This document shows positions 52,113 to 60,743 of a DNA stretch of 64,000 nt, piece by piece. Every line of letters starts with the position of its first letter. The stretch's first letter is position 1. A program made the position numbers and the translations under genes. The stretch lies in contig NZ_JABASX010000007.1 in the NCBI RefSeq assembly GCF_016107655.1, positions 1-64,000 on the forward strand, given 5' to 3'. The DNA comes from Brevibacterium antiquum (GTDB lineage Bacteria > Actinomycetota > Actinomycetes > Actinomycetales > Brevibacteriaceae). The notes below the pieces were generated by a model that saw nothing but the letters and a program-made list of their open reading frames with translations, was not told the origin of the DNA and searched no databases.

Positions 52113-53549
52113 TCATCGGACATCTCCTCTTGCTGGACTACTACCGGTTGCGCGTGATCTTCCGTCCTTTGTGGCAGGAGGAAGCGGGGAGGCAGCTTCT
52201 GGAGAACTCGACTGTTCGACTTCTGTAGGGTCGACGCTGCCGGGCCCACTGTCGCGGCGGCTTGTGGCCCCGAGCAGCCGGGACAGACTCGCGTAGGCGC
52301 GTGTCTTGAATGCTGCGGCCGCTGCAATGATCAGCATCAGTCCGCAGATAAGAAAGAGGAGGGCGGCGCCGCGCATCTCGCCGCTTCCGAGCGCTGGTTC
52401 TAGGGTTGCGCGACCGTCTGCCGAACGGCTCCACGGGACGACGAGCAACTCAACCAATGGGCCCAGTGTGAATGCGCTGATCGGGGCCGCAGCCGACTCC
52501 ACAGCCTGGGCCAGCCCGAATACCCTCCCCTGGCGGCGCAACGGGATGGCTTGCTGGATCACCGTCTGCTCGGCCGCCTCGACGGCGGGAACGAGAGCCA
52601 TATAGGCCCAGATTCCAAGAACATACAACCAGGCGAGTTCACGGATGGTGAACAGAGAGGCGATCAGGCCCATAGCCATGAGGAGCCAGAGCATGGTGCG
52701 CAGAGGGTTGGTGCCCAATCCCGCTCGAGCGACCGTGAGACCGCCGACAATGAAACCGGTTGCGCACGCTCCGCCTAGGAGGCCCCAGACTTGGACGGAG
52801 AACAGCTCCAGACCGTAAGGATCCATCAGCGTCATGTACGCACCGCCGAGCAGGTTGTTGAAAGCCGTGAAGGCTACGAGTGCCGCGAGGCCCGGAACTG
52901 AACGGACTGCAGAAATGCTGCCGGCGAGGCCGAATCCCACACGGCGAGAAACTATGACGATGCGTTCCTCTTCAATCCTGACGAAGATCAGGTGGACTGA
53001 AGTCAAGGCCAATCCGACGATGGCGATCGCAATAGTCCAGCCCATCCCGAGAAATCCGATCGACAGTCCGGCGAATACGCTGGTGACGAGAGCACTGACT
53101 CCCTGTACCGCCCCGACCAGGCCATTGGCCCGGGAGCGATCGCTGACAGCAACCATGAGCGTGACCGTTGTCGAGAGAGCGATATTGCGCGCGTTCGCAA
53201 CGGTGGCGCCAACGAGCATCAGAACCGCGAACAGCCAGAACCATAGCCCGCCGAGATCAAGTACCTGCGCCGGGCCGACGGATGCGTAGATCAGCCCTCC
53301 GGCAGTGAACGTGATCAGAGGCACGGTGGTGGCTGCGACCATGACCCTCTTCTTCCGAGTGTGGTCGACGAACGTTCCAATCGGAATTCCGCTTATTGCA
53401 ACGAGCAGCATGAAGGAGCCGCCGACGAGCGCGGTCGCCAGCATCGAGCGAGTGCCGAGATAAACCCAAAACGTGAAGGCGAACCACACGAAGGTTGTCG
53501 TGACGTTGGCAACGAGGGTGTTGAGCAGCACTCCGGCGAACCGTTTCAT
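52113..53549 (-). CDS. MFS exporter (macrolide-efflux-like)
   Basis: The 478-residue protein has 12 helices and the early loop GTFVDHTRKKRVM between helices 2 and 3, as in MefA-type efflux proteins. The last 55 residues are a long disordered Ser/Pro-rich tail. AGAGGA before ATG 53549 fixes the start. A 9-10-bp dyad GTAAAGTAC-N5-GTACTTTAC lies 45 bases upstream, shared with two other genes. Likely exports a compound detected by the TetR regulator at 56637. Confidence 0.85.
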   Translation of the reverse strand: MKRFAGVLLNTLVANVTTTFVWFAFTFWVYLGTRSMLATALVGGSFMLLVAISGIPIGTFVDHTRKKRVMVAATTVPLITFTAGGLIYASVGPAQVLDLGGLWFWLFAVLMLVGATVANARNIALSTTVTLMVAVSDRSRANGLVGAVQGVSALVTSVFAGLSIGFLGMGWTIAIAIVGLALTSVHLIFVRIEEERIVIVSRRVGFGLAGSISAVRSVPGLAALVAFTAFNNLLGGAYMTLMDPYGLELFSVQVWGLLGGACATGFIVGGLTVARAGLGTNPLRTMLWLLMAMGLIASLFTIRELAWLYVLGIWAYMALVPAVEAAEQTVIQQAIPLRRQGRVFGLAQAVESAAAPISAFTLGPLVELLVVPWSRSADGRATLEPALGSGEMRGAALLFLICGLMLIIAAAAAFKTRAYASLSRLLGATSRRDSGPGSVDPTEVEQSSSPEAASPLPPATKDGRSRATGSSPARGDVR

Positions 53550-53593
53550 TGCGGATCCTCTGATCACGGGCGCTGCGCAGTAGCGAAGCGCGG

Positions 53594-53618
53594 TGTAAAG
53601 TACGAGTAGTACTTTACA
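53594..53618. promoter_or_regulatory. TetR operator-like dyad, site A
   Basis: TGTAAAGTAC, five bases, GTACTTTACA: a perfect 10-bp dyad 45 bases before the MFS start. The same architecture recurs at 54807 and 56561. Confidence 0.7.
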
Positions 53619-53806
53619 TCATAGAAAGACGGCTGCCAACCGGAAGCTATTGATCCGCTCTTACCGTTCTGGTGCTCATTGCTCAACTTGGCTTTCTACC
53701 GCCATTCGTCTCACGCTGTGCGGCCGGTTTCGTGTGGGGCTCGATGAAGCGCAGGTTGCGAGTGGCGGGCGCGCTCCCAGCTCGCCGTGAGAGCTAGCGG
53801 TGGCGG

Positions 53807-54271
53807 TCATCTCGGCCGCCTGTATTGACTCAGCCACAATCCGGGCAGTGCTTCGGCGTTGCCGAGGTGTGAGAAGCCGAGTGATTCATACAGCCGGCGC
53901 GCTGGTTGATTTTCGCGACCAGTCGACACGTCAATTGGCTTTGAGTCCAAGGAGAGGATGAGCCGGCGGGCCAATCCAAGACGGTGCCAGGAGGGTTCGA
54001 CAAATAGACGGTCGACTTCGAGTGAGGGTCCAGTATCGGTGTAGGCGATCGCTGCAATGATCGCGGAGCCCGTCAGCGCGACGTGCCAGTTGAGTTCCGC
54101 TGCCGAGAGCTTCTCTGCGGACTCGGTCAGCTGTGGAATTCGGTGGTCATCGATGAATGCGGCTTCAACGCGGTAAGCCCGTCGCTGTACCTTGACCAGG
54201 CGACCGGAGGCCTGGAGGACTTCTCGGGGTCGCAGGCGGATGATCTCCACCTCGGCGCGAGCGCTATTCAT
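53807..54271 (-). CDS. GNAT-family acetyltransferase
   Basis: The 154-residue protein has the GNAT fold: DRLFVEPSWHRLGLARRLI carries the acetyl-CoA Q/R-x-x-G-x-G/A region (degenerate: HRLGLA) and NQPARRLYESLGF is the C-terminal signature. It acetylates an unknown small molecule or protein. It follows an 80-residue membrane protein gene by nine bases. Other GNAT proteins nearby are not close paralogues. Confidence 0.8.
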   Translation of the reverse strand: MNSARAEVEIIRLRPREVLQASGRLVKVQRRAYRVEAAFIDDHRIPQLTESAEKLSAAELNWHVALTGSAIIAAIAYTDTGPSLEVDRLFVEPSWHRLGLARRLILSLDSKPIDVSTGRENQPARRLYESLGFSHLGNAEALPGLWLSQYRRPR

Positions 54272-54280
54272 GTATGAGGC

Positions 54281-54523
54281 TCACCGCTTTCTGCGATCTC
54301 GGCGTCCGGTGAGCGCGTTCTGGATGAATGGCCACAGGTAGCACCAGAGCGCACCGCCTGTGAGTGCTCCCATGAGGCCGTACGCCGTTCCCAGGCTCAT
54401 GTCCTCGAGGGCCCAGCCGAGAATCGTTCCTCCTGCGAGTCCGGCGAGAACGAGGTGCAGCCAGGGTGTGGGTTTCAGGGGAGCGGGGCGCCGACGACGG
54501 CGGTCGCTGCAGTGGTCATCCAT
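54281..54523 (-). CDS. Small two-helix membrane protein
   Basis: The 80-residue product has a basic N-terminus, two membrane helices (about 24-42 and 45-62) and a basic tail. No family recognised. It heads the operon with the GNAT gene. Two dyads lie in its upstream region. Confidence 0.6.
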   Translation of the reverse strand: MDDHCSDRRRRRPAPLKPTPWLHLVLAGLAGGTILGWALEDMSLGTAYGLMGALTGGALWCYLWPFIQNALTGRRDRRKR

Positions 54524-54647
54524 TCGGCGTCACTGTATCCAACTGCGGGCGGTCCCGGCAGCTATTGCATGGGACGCCGTCGTCGCAGGCGTGCGCATCT
54601 TGGATGCGTTGGGCTGATGGTGGCTAGGGGAAGAATTTGCAATATAC

Positions 54648-54680
54648 ATGACAACTAAGGTGTCATAGTTACGGCGTAAC
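54648..54680. promoter_or_regulatory. Two small dyads between divergent genes
   Basis: ATGACA-N7-TGTCAT (54648-54666) and GTTACGGCGTAAC (54668-54680) lie in the AT-rich region before the small membrane protein gene. They look like operators for unidentified regulators. The remaining bases of 54524-54806 hold no gene. Confidence 0.4.
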
Positions 54681-54806
54681 TTCAATCGCACTGTAATGGT
54701 CGGAGTACTCCCTGCCGTGCGTAATTGACCTGCGAGTGAAAACAGCGTGGGGCCAGCGTGTGAATTCTGCTGAGCTCTTGCGCACGGGAATGACAGCACT
54801 TACTGT

Positions 54807-54829
54807 GTAAAGTAATAAAGTTACTTTAC
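54807..54829. promoter_or_regulatory. TetR operator-like dyad, site B
   Basis: GTAAAGTAA, five bases, TTACTTTAC: a perfect 9-bp dyad 20 bases before the FMN-reductase start, matching site A. Confidence 0.7.
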
Positions 54830-54848
54830 CGATAATTGGAGGTTTATC

Positions 54849-55454
54849 GTGGCACGCATTGCTATCATCGTTGGCAGTACCCGCAAGCATCGTCGGGGGC
54901 GCCTCGTCGCCGACTGGGTCTACGAACACGGTCGAACTCACTCGCCGGCGGGTGTCGACTTCGATCTGATCGACCTATCGGATTTCTCGCTGCCGGTTCT
55001 CGATGAGCCCTACCCAGCTGGATGGGGGATCTATCAGCATGACCACAGTCAGCGCTGGGCGGAGGCGATTGACGCATACGACGGCTACGTCTTCGTCATC
55101 GCCGAGTACAACCACGGCGTGCCTGGGCCGCTCAAGAATGCGATCGACTACCTGTACGACGAATGGAGCAACAAGTCCGCAGGATTCGTTAGCTACGGCG
55201 CAGACGGGGGCGTCCGAGCCGTCGAGCAGATGCGCACGATCGCTGCTGAGCTTGGTCTGGCAGATGTTCGCGAGCAGGTTGTCCTTTCAACCTTCACGGA
55301 CTTCGATTACGCAGAGTCAGATGTGACTCATCCTGCAGCGACGGGCGCATTCGCCCCAGCGGCTCGGCATGCGGACGACCTCTCGGCAACCCTGCATTCG
55401 GTCGTCGTATGGGCCGAAGCCCTGGCTGCGGTTCGTGTCTCGGTCCCAGCGTGA
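54849..55454 (+). CDS. NADPH-dependent FMN reductase-like protein
   Basis: The 201-residue flavodoxin-like fold protein shows VGSTRKHRRGRLVADW at the N-terminus and EYNHGVPGPLKNAIDYL, the FMN site of NADPH-dependent FMN/azo reductases. It probably reduces quinones or nitro compounds. The GTG start is fixed by TTGGAGG six bases before it. It overlaps the broken MFS frame (GTGA) and is preceded by operator site B. Confidence 0.85.
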   Translation: MARIAIIVGSTRKHRRGRLVADWVYEHGRTHSPAGVDFDLIDLSDFSLPVLDEPYPAGWGIYQHDHSQRWAEAIDAYDGYVFVIAEYNHGVPGPLKNAIDYLYDEWSNKSAGFVSYGADGGVRAVEQMRTIAAELGLADVREQVVLSTFTDFDYAESDVTHPAATGAFAPAARHADDLSATLHSVVVWAEALAAVRVSVPA

Positions 55455-56574
55455 GCATCACCATGAGCAGCGAACGGTGCAGTGTCCTGACGGCGCCGGT
55501 CATTCTGTTCGATGGTGTCCTGCTGCCCCTTGCGATGTCCGGCACCAGCGTGGCCGTACCCGCCATCGGTGCTGATCTTCAAGTCAACGGGCATGCCGCT
55601 TCATGGGTGGTGACGGGGTGCTTTCTGGCGTCGTCGTCGCTCATGTTGGTCAGTGGAGCGCGGAGAGACAATGTCGGACGCCGTTGTATGTACCGCATCG
55701 GGGCGGCTGTCTACTCGGGGCGGAGTAGTCGCTGCGGCTTTGGCGCCGACCGTGGCGCTGCTCCTCGTGGGAAGAGTAGTCGCCGGAGCTGGTGCGGCCG
55801 CGATCCTTGCCCCGGGTGTCGCAACTGCTACTACAGCATTCCACGGCGCAGTCCGGCAGCGTTCGGAACTGCTGCGGCCATTGGGCTCGCAGCCTGCCCT
55901 GTCTCATCGGGCGGCCTCGTAGAAGCTCTCGGGTGGCGAGGAGCCTTTGCGGTCTTCGCCGCAGGCGGCCTGGTGTTGTTCATCGGTTCCACGGTACTAC
56001 CCGAGTCGCGCACAGATGAGCCGGTTCCCATCGACTGGATCGGCGCAGGCCCCGGGATTCTTCATGCTCGGAGTTGCCGGTGCTCCCGAGCGGGGATGGG
56101 CTCATCCTGTGCCCCTGCTGTCTGCAGGGCCCTAGCTCTCAGTGTCATCAGCTTGGCGCTGTCGACGGACCGAACTCAGATGCCGATCATCGACTTCGGT
56201 CCGCTGAGAAACCTGGCGTTCGCGGGGTGGCTGCTGGCGCTGGCCACCGTTTCCATCGGCTATGCAGGGCTGCTCGCTCACCTGCCGAGCCTCCTGCAGG
56301 GCGTTCGGGCACTGACGCCCTCACGGTCGGGAATGATTCTGCTGGCACCCGTCGTACCGAAGCTTCTGCTGCCGATCTTCGTCGGACATACCGACGCAAA
56401 AATACCGGCTCGCTTTCTCCTCGGCCCGGCCCTGCCCTGCCGCCCATGGCCATTGAACTGGGTCTGGTTGCAGTCTGTGCGGCATGTGCACTAGCGGTGG
56501 CTCTGCTTCTGTGCCCTCATCGAATGTCACCAGAGCATCAGCCTGAGCTTCAGCCGGTTGGTAAAGTACAATAG
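55451..56574 (+). pseudogene. MFS exporter pseudogene with several frameshifts
   Basis: Transport-protein sequence runs through all three frames: SGTSVAVPAIGAD at 55.5 kb in one frame, VALLLVGRVVAGAGAAAIL near 55.76 kb in a second, GGLVEALGWRGAFAVFAAGG near 55.92 kb back in the first, further switches near 56.06 kb, and a third frame at the 3-prime end to the TAG at 56572. At least five frame changes are needed to read a DHA2-type exporter. It is translationally coupled (GTGA) to the FMN reductase and now cannot be functional, unless the sequence itself is faulty here. Confidence 0.8.
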
Positions 56575-56583
56575 GAATTTTAC
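56561..56583. promoter_or_regulatory. TetR operator-like dyad, site C
   Basis: GTAAAGTAC, five bases, GAATTTTAC: the left arm matches sites A and B exactly and the right arm at seven of nine positions. It lies 54 bases before the TetR start and at the end of the broken MFS gene. Confidence 0.6.
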
Positions 56584-56636
56584 TTCAGCCTTCGCATCAG
56601 ACTCTGTCCGATGCGATTCACCCAAGGAGTCACACA

Positions 56637-57296
56637 ATGGATACAGTCTCTGGGTCACCGTCCGCCAGCAGGTCCCGCACAGGACAACTGCGTCCAGACA
56701 AACACGCTGCGATTATGGTCGGCGGGAGGAAGGTGCTGGCGGCCTCAGGAATCGACAATGCCAGCATAGAGGCAATTGCAGCCGCAGCACGAGTATCGAC
56801 GCGCACGATCTACAAACACTTCACCGATAAGGCGGCTCTGTGCGCTGCAGTCATCGCGAATTCTGCCGCGCAGATTGCTGACGACGAGACCGTCCTCATC
56901 GAAGAGCAACTGTCGGGTGTCGACGCTGCTGGGGACGTCGAACCAGCGTTGCAGAGCTTCGCATCTGCTTGGCTTGCAGCCTCGGCTCCCTCGGCAGAAC
57001 ATCGGATCCTCATAAGCCAGGTGCACAGTGCAGCGGCACAGCTCGACCCCTCCCTCGTCGAGGTCTGGTGGGGAGCCGGGCCGGGTCAGGTACTCGAAAA
57101 GCTGGCAGCCGTCTTCGGCCGATGGAGGGAGAAAGGACTGCTGCGAGCCGAGGACCCGATGATTACGGCAGTACATTACGCCCAGCTGGTGGCGTCCCAA
57201 GCCGGACCACCGGGGCGCGCTGATATCACCACTGAGGAGAAGGCGATGTGGATTGAAGCCGGGGTGCGTACGTTTGTCCGCGCATATCGACCGTGA
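56637..57296 (+). CDS. TetR-family regulator
   Basis: The 219-residue protein has a TetR helix-turn-helix (AVLAASGIDNASIEAIAAAARVSTRTIYKHF) and ligand domain ending IEAGVRTFVRAY. It has an operator-like dyad before it and similar dyads before the MFS and FMN-reductase genes, so it is the likely repressor of that trio with autoregulation. The Cys-Ala- and Ser-rich N-terminal 25 residues are probably a flexible extension. Confidence 0.85.
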   Translation: MDTVSGSPSASRSRTGQLRPDKHAAIMVGGRKVLAASGIDNASIEAIAAAARVSTRTIYKHFTDKAALCAAVIANSAAQIADDETVLIEEQLSGVDAAGDVEPALQSFASAWLAASAPSAEHRILISQVHSAAAQLDPSLVEVWWGAGPGQVLEKLAAVFGRWREKGLLRAEDPMITAVHYAQLVASQAGPPGRADITTEEKAMWIEAGVRTFVRAYRP

Positions 57297-57350
57297 CAGC
57301 TCATCGCCAGCATCGCACACCTCCGCCCGGTTCCGGCCCGCTCGGAAGGC

Positions 57351-57386
57351 GCACCAGCGCTGGGTGTATGCGCACAGCGCTGGTGC
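57351..57386 (+). terminator. Hairpin after tetR
   Basis: A perfect 12-bp stem GCACCAGCGCTG with its complement, 12-base loop, lies 57 bases past the tetR stop and is followed by AATT. It separates tetR from the ABC exporter genes. Confidence 0.7.
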
Positions 57387-57410
57387 AATTGTGATTCGCG
57401 AGAGGATGTT

Positions 57411-58166
57411 ATGAAGGCACCCACCGATGCAGCAGTCGAGCTCCTCGGGCTCACCAGGAGGTTCGGAGGGACTACCGCAGTCGATGCCATCGACCTGAGC
57501 GTAGAAGTAGGTGTATTCTGTGGCATCGTCGGACCAAACGGAGCCGGAAAATCCACCATACTGTCGATGATCGCCGGTCTGCTGGCACCTACATCAGGCA
57601 CAGTCAGCGTTGCGGGATACGACACGCTCTGTGAGAGGGAGCAGGCTCTTGGCGCCCTCGGCATCATGATGGAAGGATTGTCGCTGCCGGAACGGCTGAC
57701 AGCAGCAGAGCTGCTGGAATACACGGCCGGGTTGCGCGGCATGGACGCGAGGTGGCAGGAACGGTCGGCTGATCTCTTGGCGATCCTTGAACTCGACCGC
57801 GCGCCGAACACGCTCATCGTCGACTACTCCACCGGCATGCGGAAGAAGATCGGCCTCGCAGTTGCACTGCTGCACCGTCCCCGTGTGCTCGTACTCGATG
57901 AGCCGTTCGAAGCGATTGACCCGGTTTCCGCCCACTCGATCGAAGAGCTTCTCCAGCAGTACGTCACCGGAGGTGGTACGGTGCTGCTCTCCAGCCACAA
58001 CATGGATGTCATCGAGCGCACATGCACACGTGTCGCGCTCTTGGCCCGCGGCCGCATCCTGGCCGACGGCACAGTTCCCGAGGTCGCAGCGGGCAGGACA
58101 CTCAACGAAGCCTTCGTCGACTTCGTCGGCGCGGCTCCCCAGCGCAGGCTGGACTGGCTGGCATGA
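57411..58166 (+). CDS. ABC exporter ATPase (ABC-2 type)
   Basis: The 251-residue ATPase has Walker A GPNGAGKST (41-49), a degenerate signature YSTGM near residue 140, Walker B VLVLDEP and a switch SSHNM, the pattern of drug or antibiotic ABC-2 exporters. Its stop overlaps the permease start by four bases (ATGA). GAGAGG precedes the ATG. Confidence 0.9.
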   Translation: MKAPTDAAVELLGLTRRFGGTTAVDAIDLSVEVGVFCGIVGPNGAGKSTILSMIAGLLAPTSGTVSVAGYDTLCEREQALGALGIMMEGLSLPERLTAAELLEYTAGLRGMDARWQERSADLLAILELDRAPNTLIVDYSTGMRKKIGLAVALLHRPRVLVLDEPFEAIDPVSAHSIEELLQQYVTGGGTVLLSSHNMDVIERTCTRVALLARGRILADGTVPEVAAGRTLNEAFVDFVGAAPQRRLDWLA

Positions 58167-59761
58167 GCATGTGGCGCCGCTTCGTCTCGCTCAAGATTCG
58201 CATCCTTCGACACGGACCGCGCGACGACCGAGCTTTCGGGCTCATCGCCGGCTTGGTCGTCGCTGCTGCCGTTGTGATGACAGCGGTGCTCGTCAGCACC
58301 AGCAGGCTCGACGACAGCTGGTTGACCGCTGCTGTAAGCGTTCTCGGGCTCATGTGGCTGCTCGGGCCGATCCTGTTGCCGGGTGCGGTTCCGGTGCTCA
58401 ACCCGCAGTGGTTTCGGACGCTGCCACAGCGTCCGTTTCGGATCGCGGCGATGCTGACGCCTAGTGAGCTGCTGAGTGTCGGAACAGTCATCACTGCGGT
58501 GGCTCTGAGCAGCTTCGCAGTCGTCGCTGCGGGGCACGGCGTCATCACCATCATCGTGGCTCTGGGGGCAATCGTGTTACAGCTGTTCTTCTTGGTATGG
58601 CTGGGCCGCAGCGCTGGCGCATTGGTTGCATACCTGCTGCGTTCCCGCCTGGGCGGCTGGATCGCTGCGTTCCAGATGTCTGCCCTGCTGGCCGTGTCCT
58701 TTGCCGGGTGGGTTCCGGTCGCCGCGTTCTTCCTCCCAGAGCTGGGCCGCGGTCGCACGGAGGTCCATACTGGCGCGGGCTGGACCGCGCTGCCGGATCC
58801 GCTGGAGCAGGCCCTGTTGGTGGCGCCGACTGGTTGGGGAATGGCAGCGATCGGTAATGCGGCGGCTTCGGCTTCACCTGCTCTGGTGCTGCTGCCGCTT
58901 GGAGGACTCCTGCTGGTCGGACTTGCGCTCTGGGCCGTGTGGGTGAAGCTCACCTCGGCAACGCTGCGGCAGCCGCCGGCCCGGGCCAACAGCCGGACCA
59001 CCGTGCGAACCACCCGGGCTCAACTCAGCCGGAGACGCGCAGGCTCACGGCGTACAGATCCCATGACTGCAGTTGCTGCGCGCGAACTGAAGACATGGCT
59101 GCGCGACCCGCAACGGGCCCTCGAACTGAGACACGCGTGGATGACGCCCCTGCTCATGCTCCTGCTCGTGGTTCCAACTGCGTGGTCCTGGAGCCTACCA
59201 TTTCTAGGTGTCGCTGCTGCCGTGTTCGCGGCGATGGTGGCGTCTAACACGTACGCACTCGACGGCACAGCACTCTGGCAGTTGCTGACGACCCCGGGCG
59301 CAGTTCGCGCGGACGTTCGAGGGCGGCAACTCTCCTGGATGCTGATGTTCGGGTTTCCGATCATGGTGGCCACTATGATACTCAACCTCATCACTGCCTC
59401 GTCGATGTGGTATATCGCGATGGGCGCCACTCTTGCCTCGGTCGGGACGGCCTGTGCCTGCGCGACGCTGCTCAGCGCACTCATGCCAGCCATCGGCCGT
59501 GATGCCCGTGAACGGATCTCGACCGGGCAGAACGCTGGGAACCCAGCTGGCGGACAGATGACGGCCTTCACCCTGGTCCTCTTCGCGTCACTGCTTCCGG
59601 GAATCTTGGCGGCGGTGCTGCGGATCGGAGACCTCTGGTTCATTCACCTCGGCCTCGGGCTCGCCATCGGCGCGATTAGTATTGCCGTCGCCGGGCCGCT
59701 GACGATCGTGCGTCTGACCTCGACTGGACCAGAGCTGCTGGCCGCCATGAAGTCTGCATGA
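58163..59761 (+). CDS. ABC-2-type exporter membrane subunit
   Basis: The 532-residue protein has about 12 helices in two blocks joined by a basic loop near residues 265-295 (RTTVRTTRAQLSRRR). Together with the ATPase it forms a two-gene exporter, possibly dimerising through its two halves. No substrate is indicated. No operator-like site of the neighbouring regulators is seen before the ATPase gene. Confidence 0.8.
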   Translation: MSMWRRFVSLKIRILRHGPRDDRAFGLIAGLVVAAAVVMTAVLVSTSRLDDSWLTAAVSVLGLMWLLGPILLPGAVPVLNPQWFRTLPQRPFRIAAMLTPSELLSVGTVITAVALSSFAVVAAGHGVITIIVALGAIVLQLFFLVWLGRSAGALVAYLLRSRLGGWIAAFQMSALLAVSFAGWVPVAAFFLPELGRGRTEVHTGAGWTALPDPLEQALLVAPTGWGMAAIGNAAASASPALVLLPLGGLLLVGLALWAVWVKLTSATLRQPPARANSRTTVRTTRAQLSRRRAGSRRTDPMTAVAARELKTWLRDPQRALELRHAWMTPLLMLLLVVPTAWSWSLPFLGVAAAVFAAMVASNTYALDGTALWQLLTTPGAVRADVRGRQLSWMLMFGFPIMVATMILNLITASSMWYIAMGATLASVGTACACATLLSALMPAIGRDARERISTGQNAGNPAGGQMTAFTLVLFASLLPGILAAVLRIGDLWFIHLGLGLAIGAISIAVAGPLTIVRLTSTGPELLAAMKSA

Positions 59762-59799
59762 CCAGGTGTCTGACCCCGAGTGGTCCTATCGCAGCGGCT

Positions 59800-60655
59800 A
59801 AGGCGTGTCTGTCAAATTTGCAATTTGCTGGGTGAAGGCCCGGAGGCATGTCGAGATTCCGGAATCTTACGCATCCTCGGCGGTCGTTGATCGAAGACTT
59901 GCTGCCAGCGCCGACCGGTCGCAGACGCTTGCCGTTCGCGAATGCCCGCTAGATGGTCGAATGGATCATCTACCACTGACGGTATCCGGGATACCGTGCT
60001 TGCGCGCTTGGCTGCGCACGTAAATGCTGTCTGCCAGCTGGACTAGTCGCTTTCGGTGGACCCCCACAATTGGGCGTGATCATCAGCATGCGACGAATAA
60101 CACCCGCCTAGAAAAAGGAGCCTGTCGAAGTTGCACGAATCGAAGATGCGGGCGGCCTGGCCACGCCCTGGATACCCCTGTGATGGACCGCCAGCGAAGA
60201 CGCATCGCCATGGTCTGCCGTCGGTCACCTTTTGCACAGCTGGCCAGGACAGCGACTGCCCAATGCTCATCCAACTGATAGACGAGCTGCGAGTCAGGCG
60301 CCCAGGCAGCGACGCTGTCCGCAATCGGCCGGGCGCGTTGCTCGGTGATAGGGCAAATTTTTCGCGGGCAAATCGCGCATACTTGCGCAGGTACCGGTAC
60401 GAGACTGTTATCTTCGAGCACCGGGCCCAGCAGAATCACCGCACGCGCCGCGGTTCCACAGGCGGGAGACCACCGAAGTTTAACGCGAATAGGTACCGGG
60501 ACAGGTACGTCGTCGGGTGCGGCTACGGCCGTCTGGAGCAATGGCAGGCTTGGCCACTTGCTACGACAAGCTCGCTGTCGTCTACAGAGCCGCCAGCGTC
60601 CTCTATGCTGCAATCAACTGGCAGAACCACTTGTCGGAAAAGTACACCTAGGGAT
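59800..60655 (+). mobile_element. IS5-family insertion sequence relic
   Basis: All parts of an IS5-type transposase can be found in order but in different frames and with stops: LLPAPTGRRRLPFANAR then MVEWIIYH near 59.9 kb; RVRRPGSDAVRNRPGALLGD, then NRAYLRRYRYETVIF and RGSTGGRPPKFNANRYRDR near 60.3-60.5 kb; YDKLAVVYRAASVLYAA, then INWQN ending at a TAG at 60649-60651. It is a long-dead copy. Nothing else is seen in 59762-60743. Confidence 0.75.
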
Positions 60656-60743
60656 CGCGCCACGAAGTGCGGCTAGCGGAGAAATCTCCGATGGCCGCAT
60701 TCTCGTTTCAGTTGCGCCTCACTCAGGCGGGACATTCAGCCCA

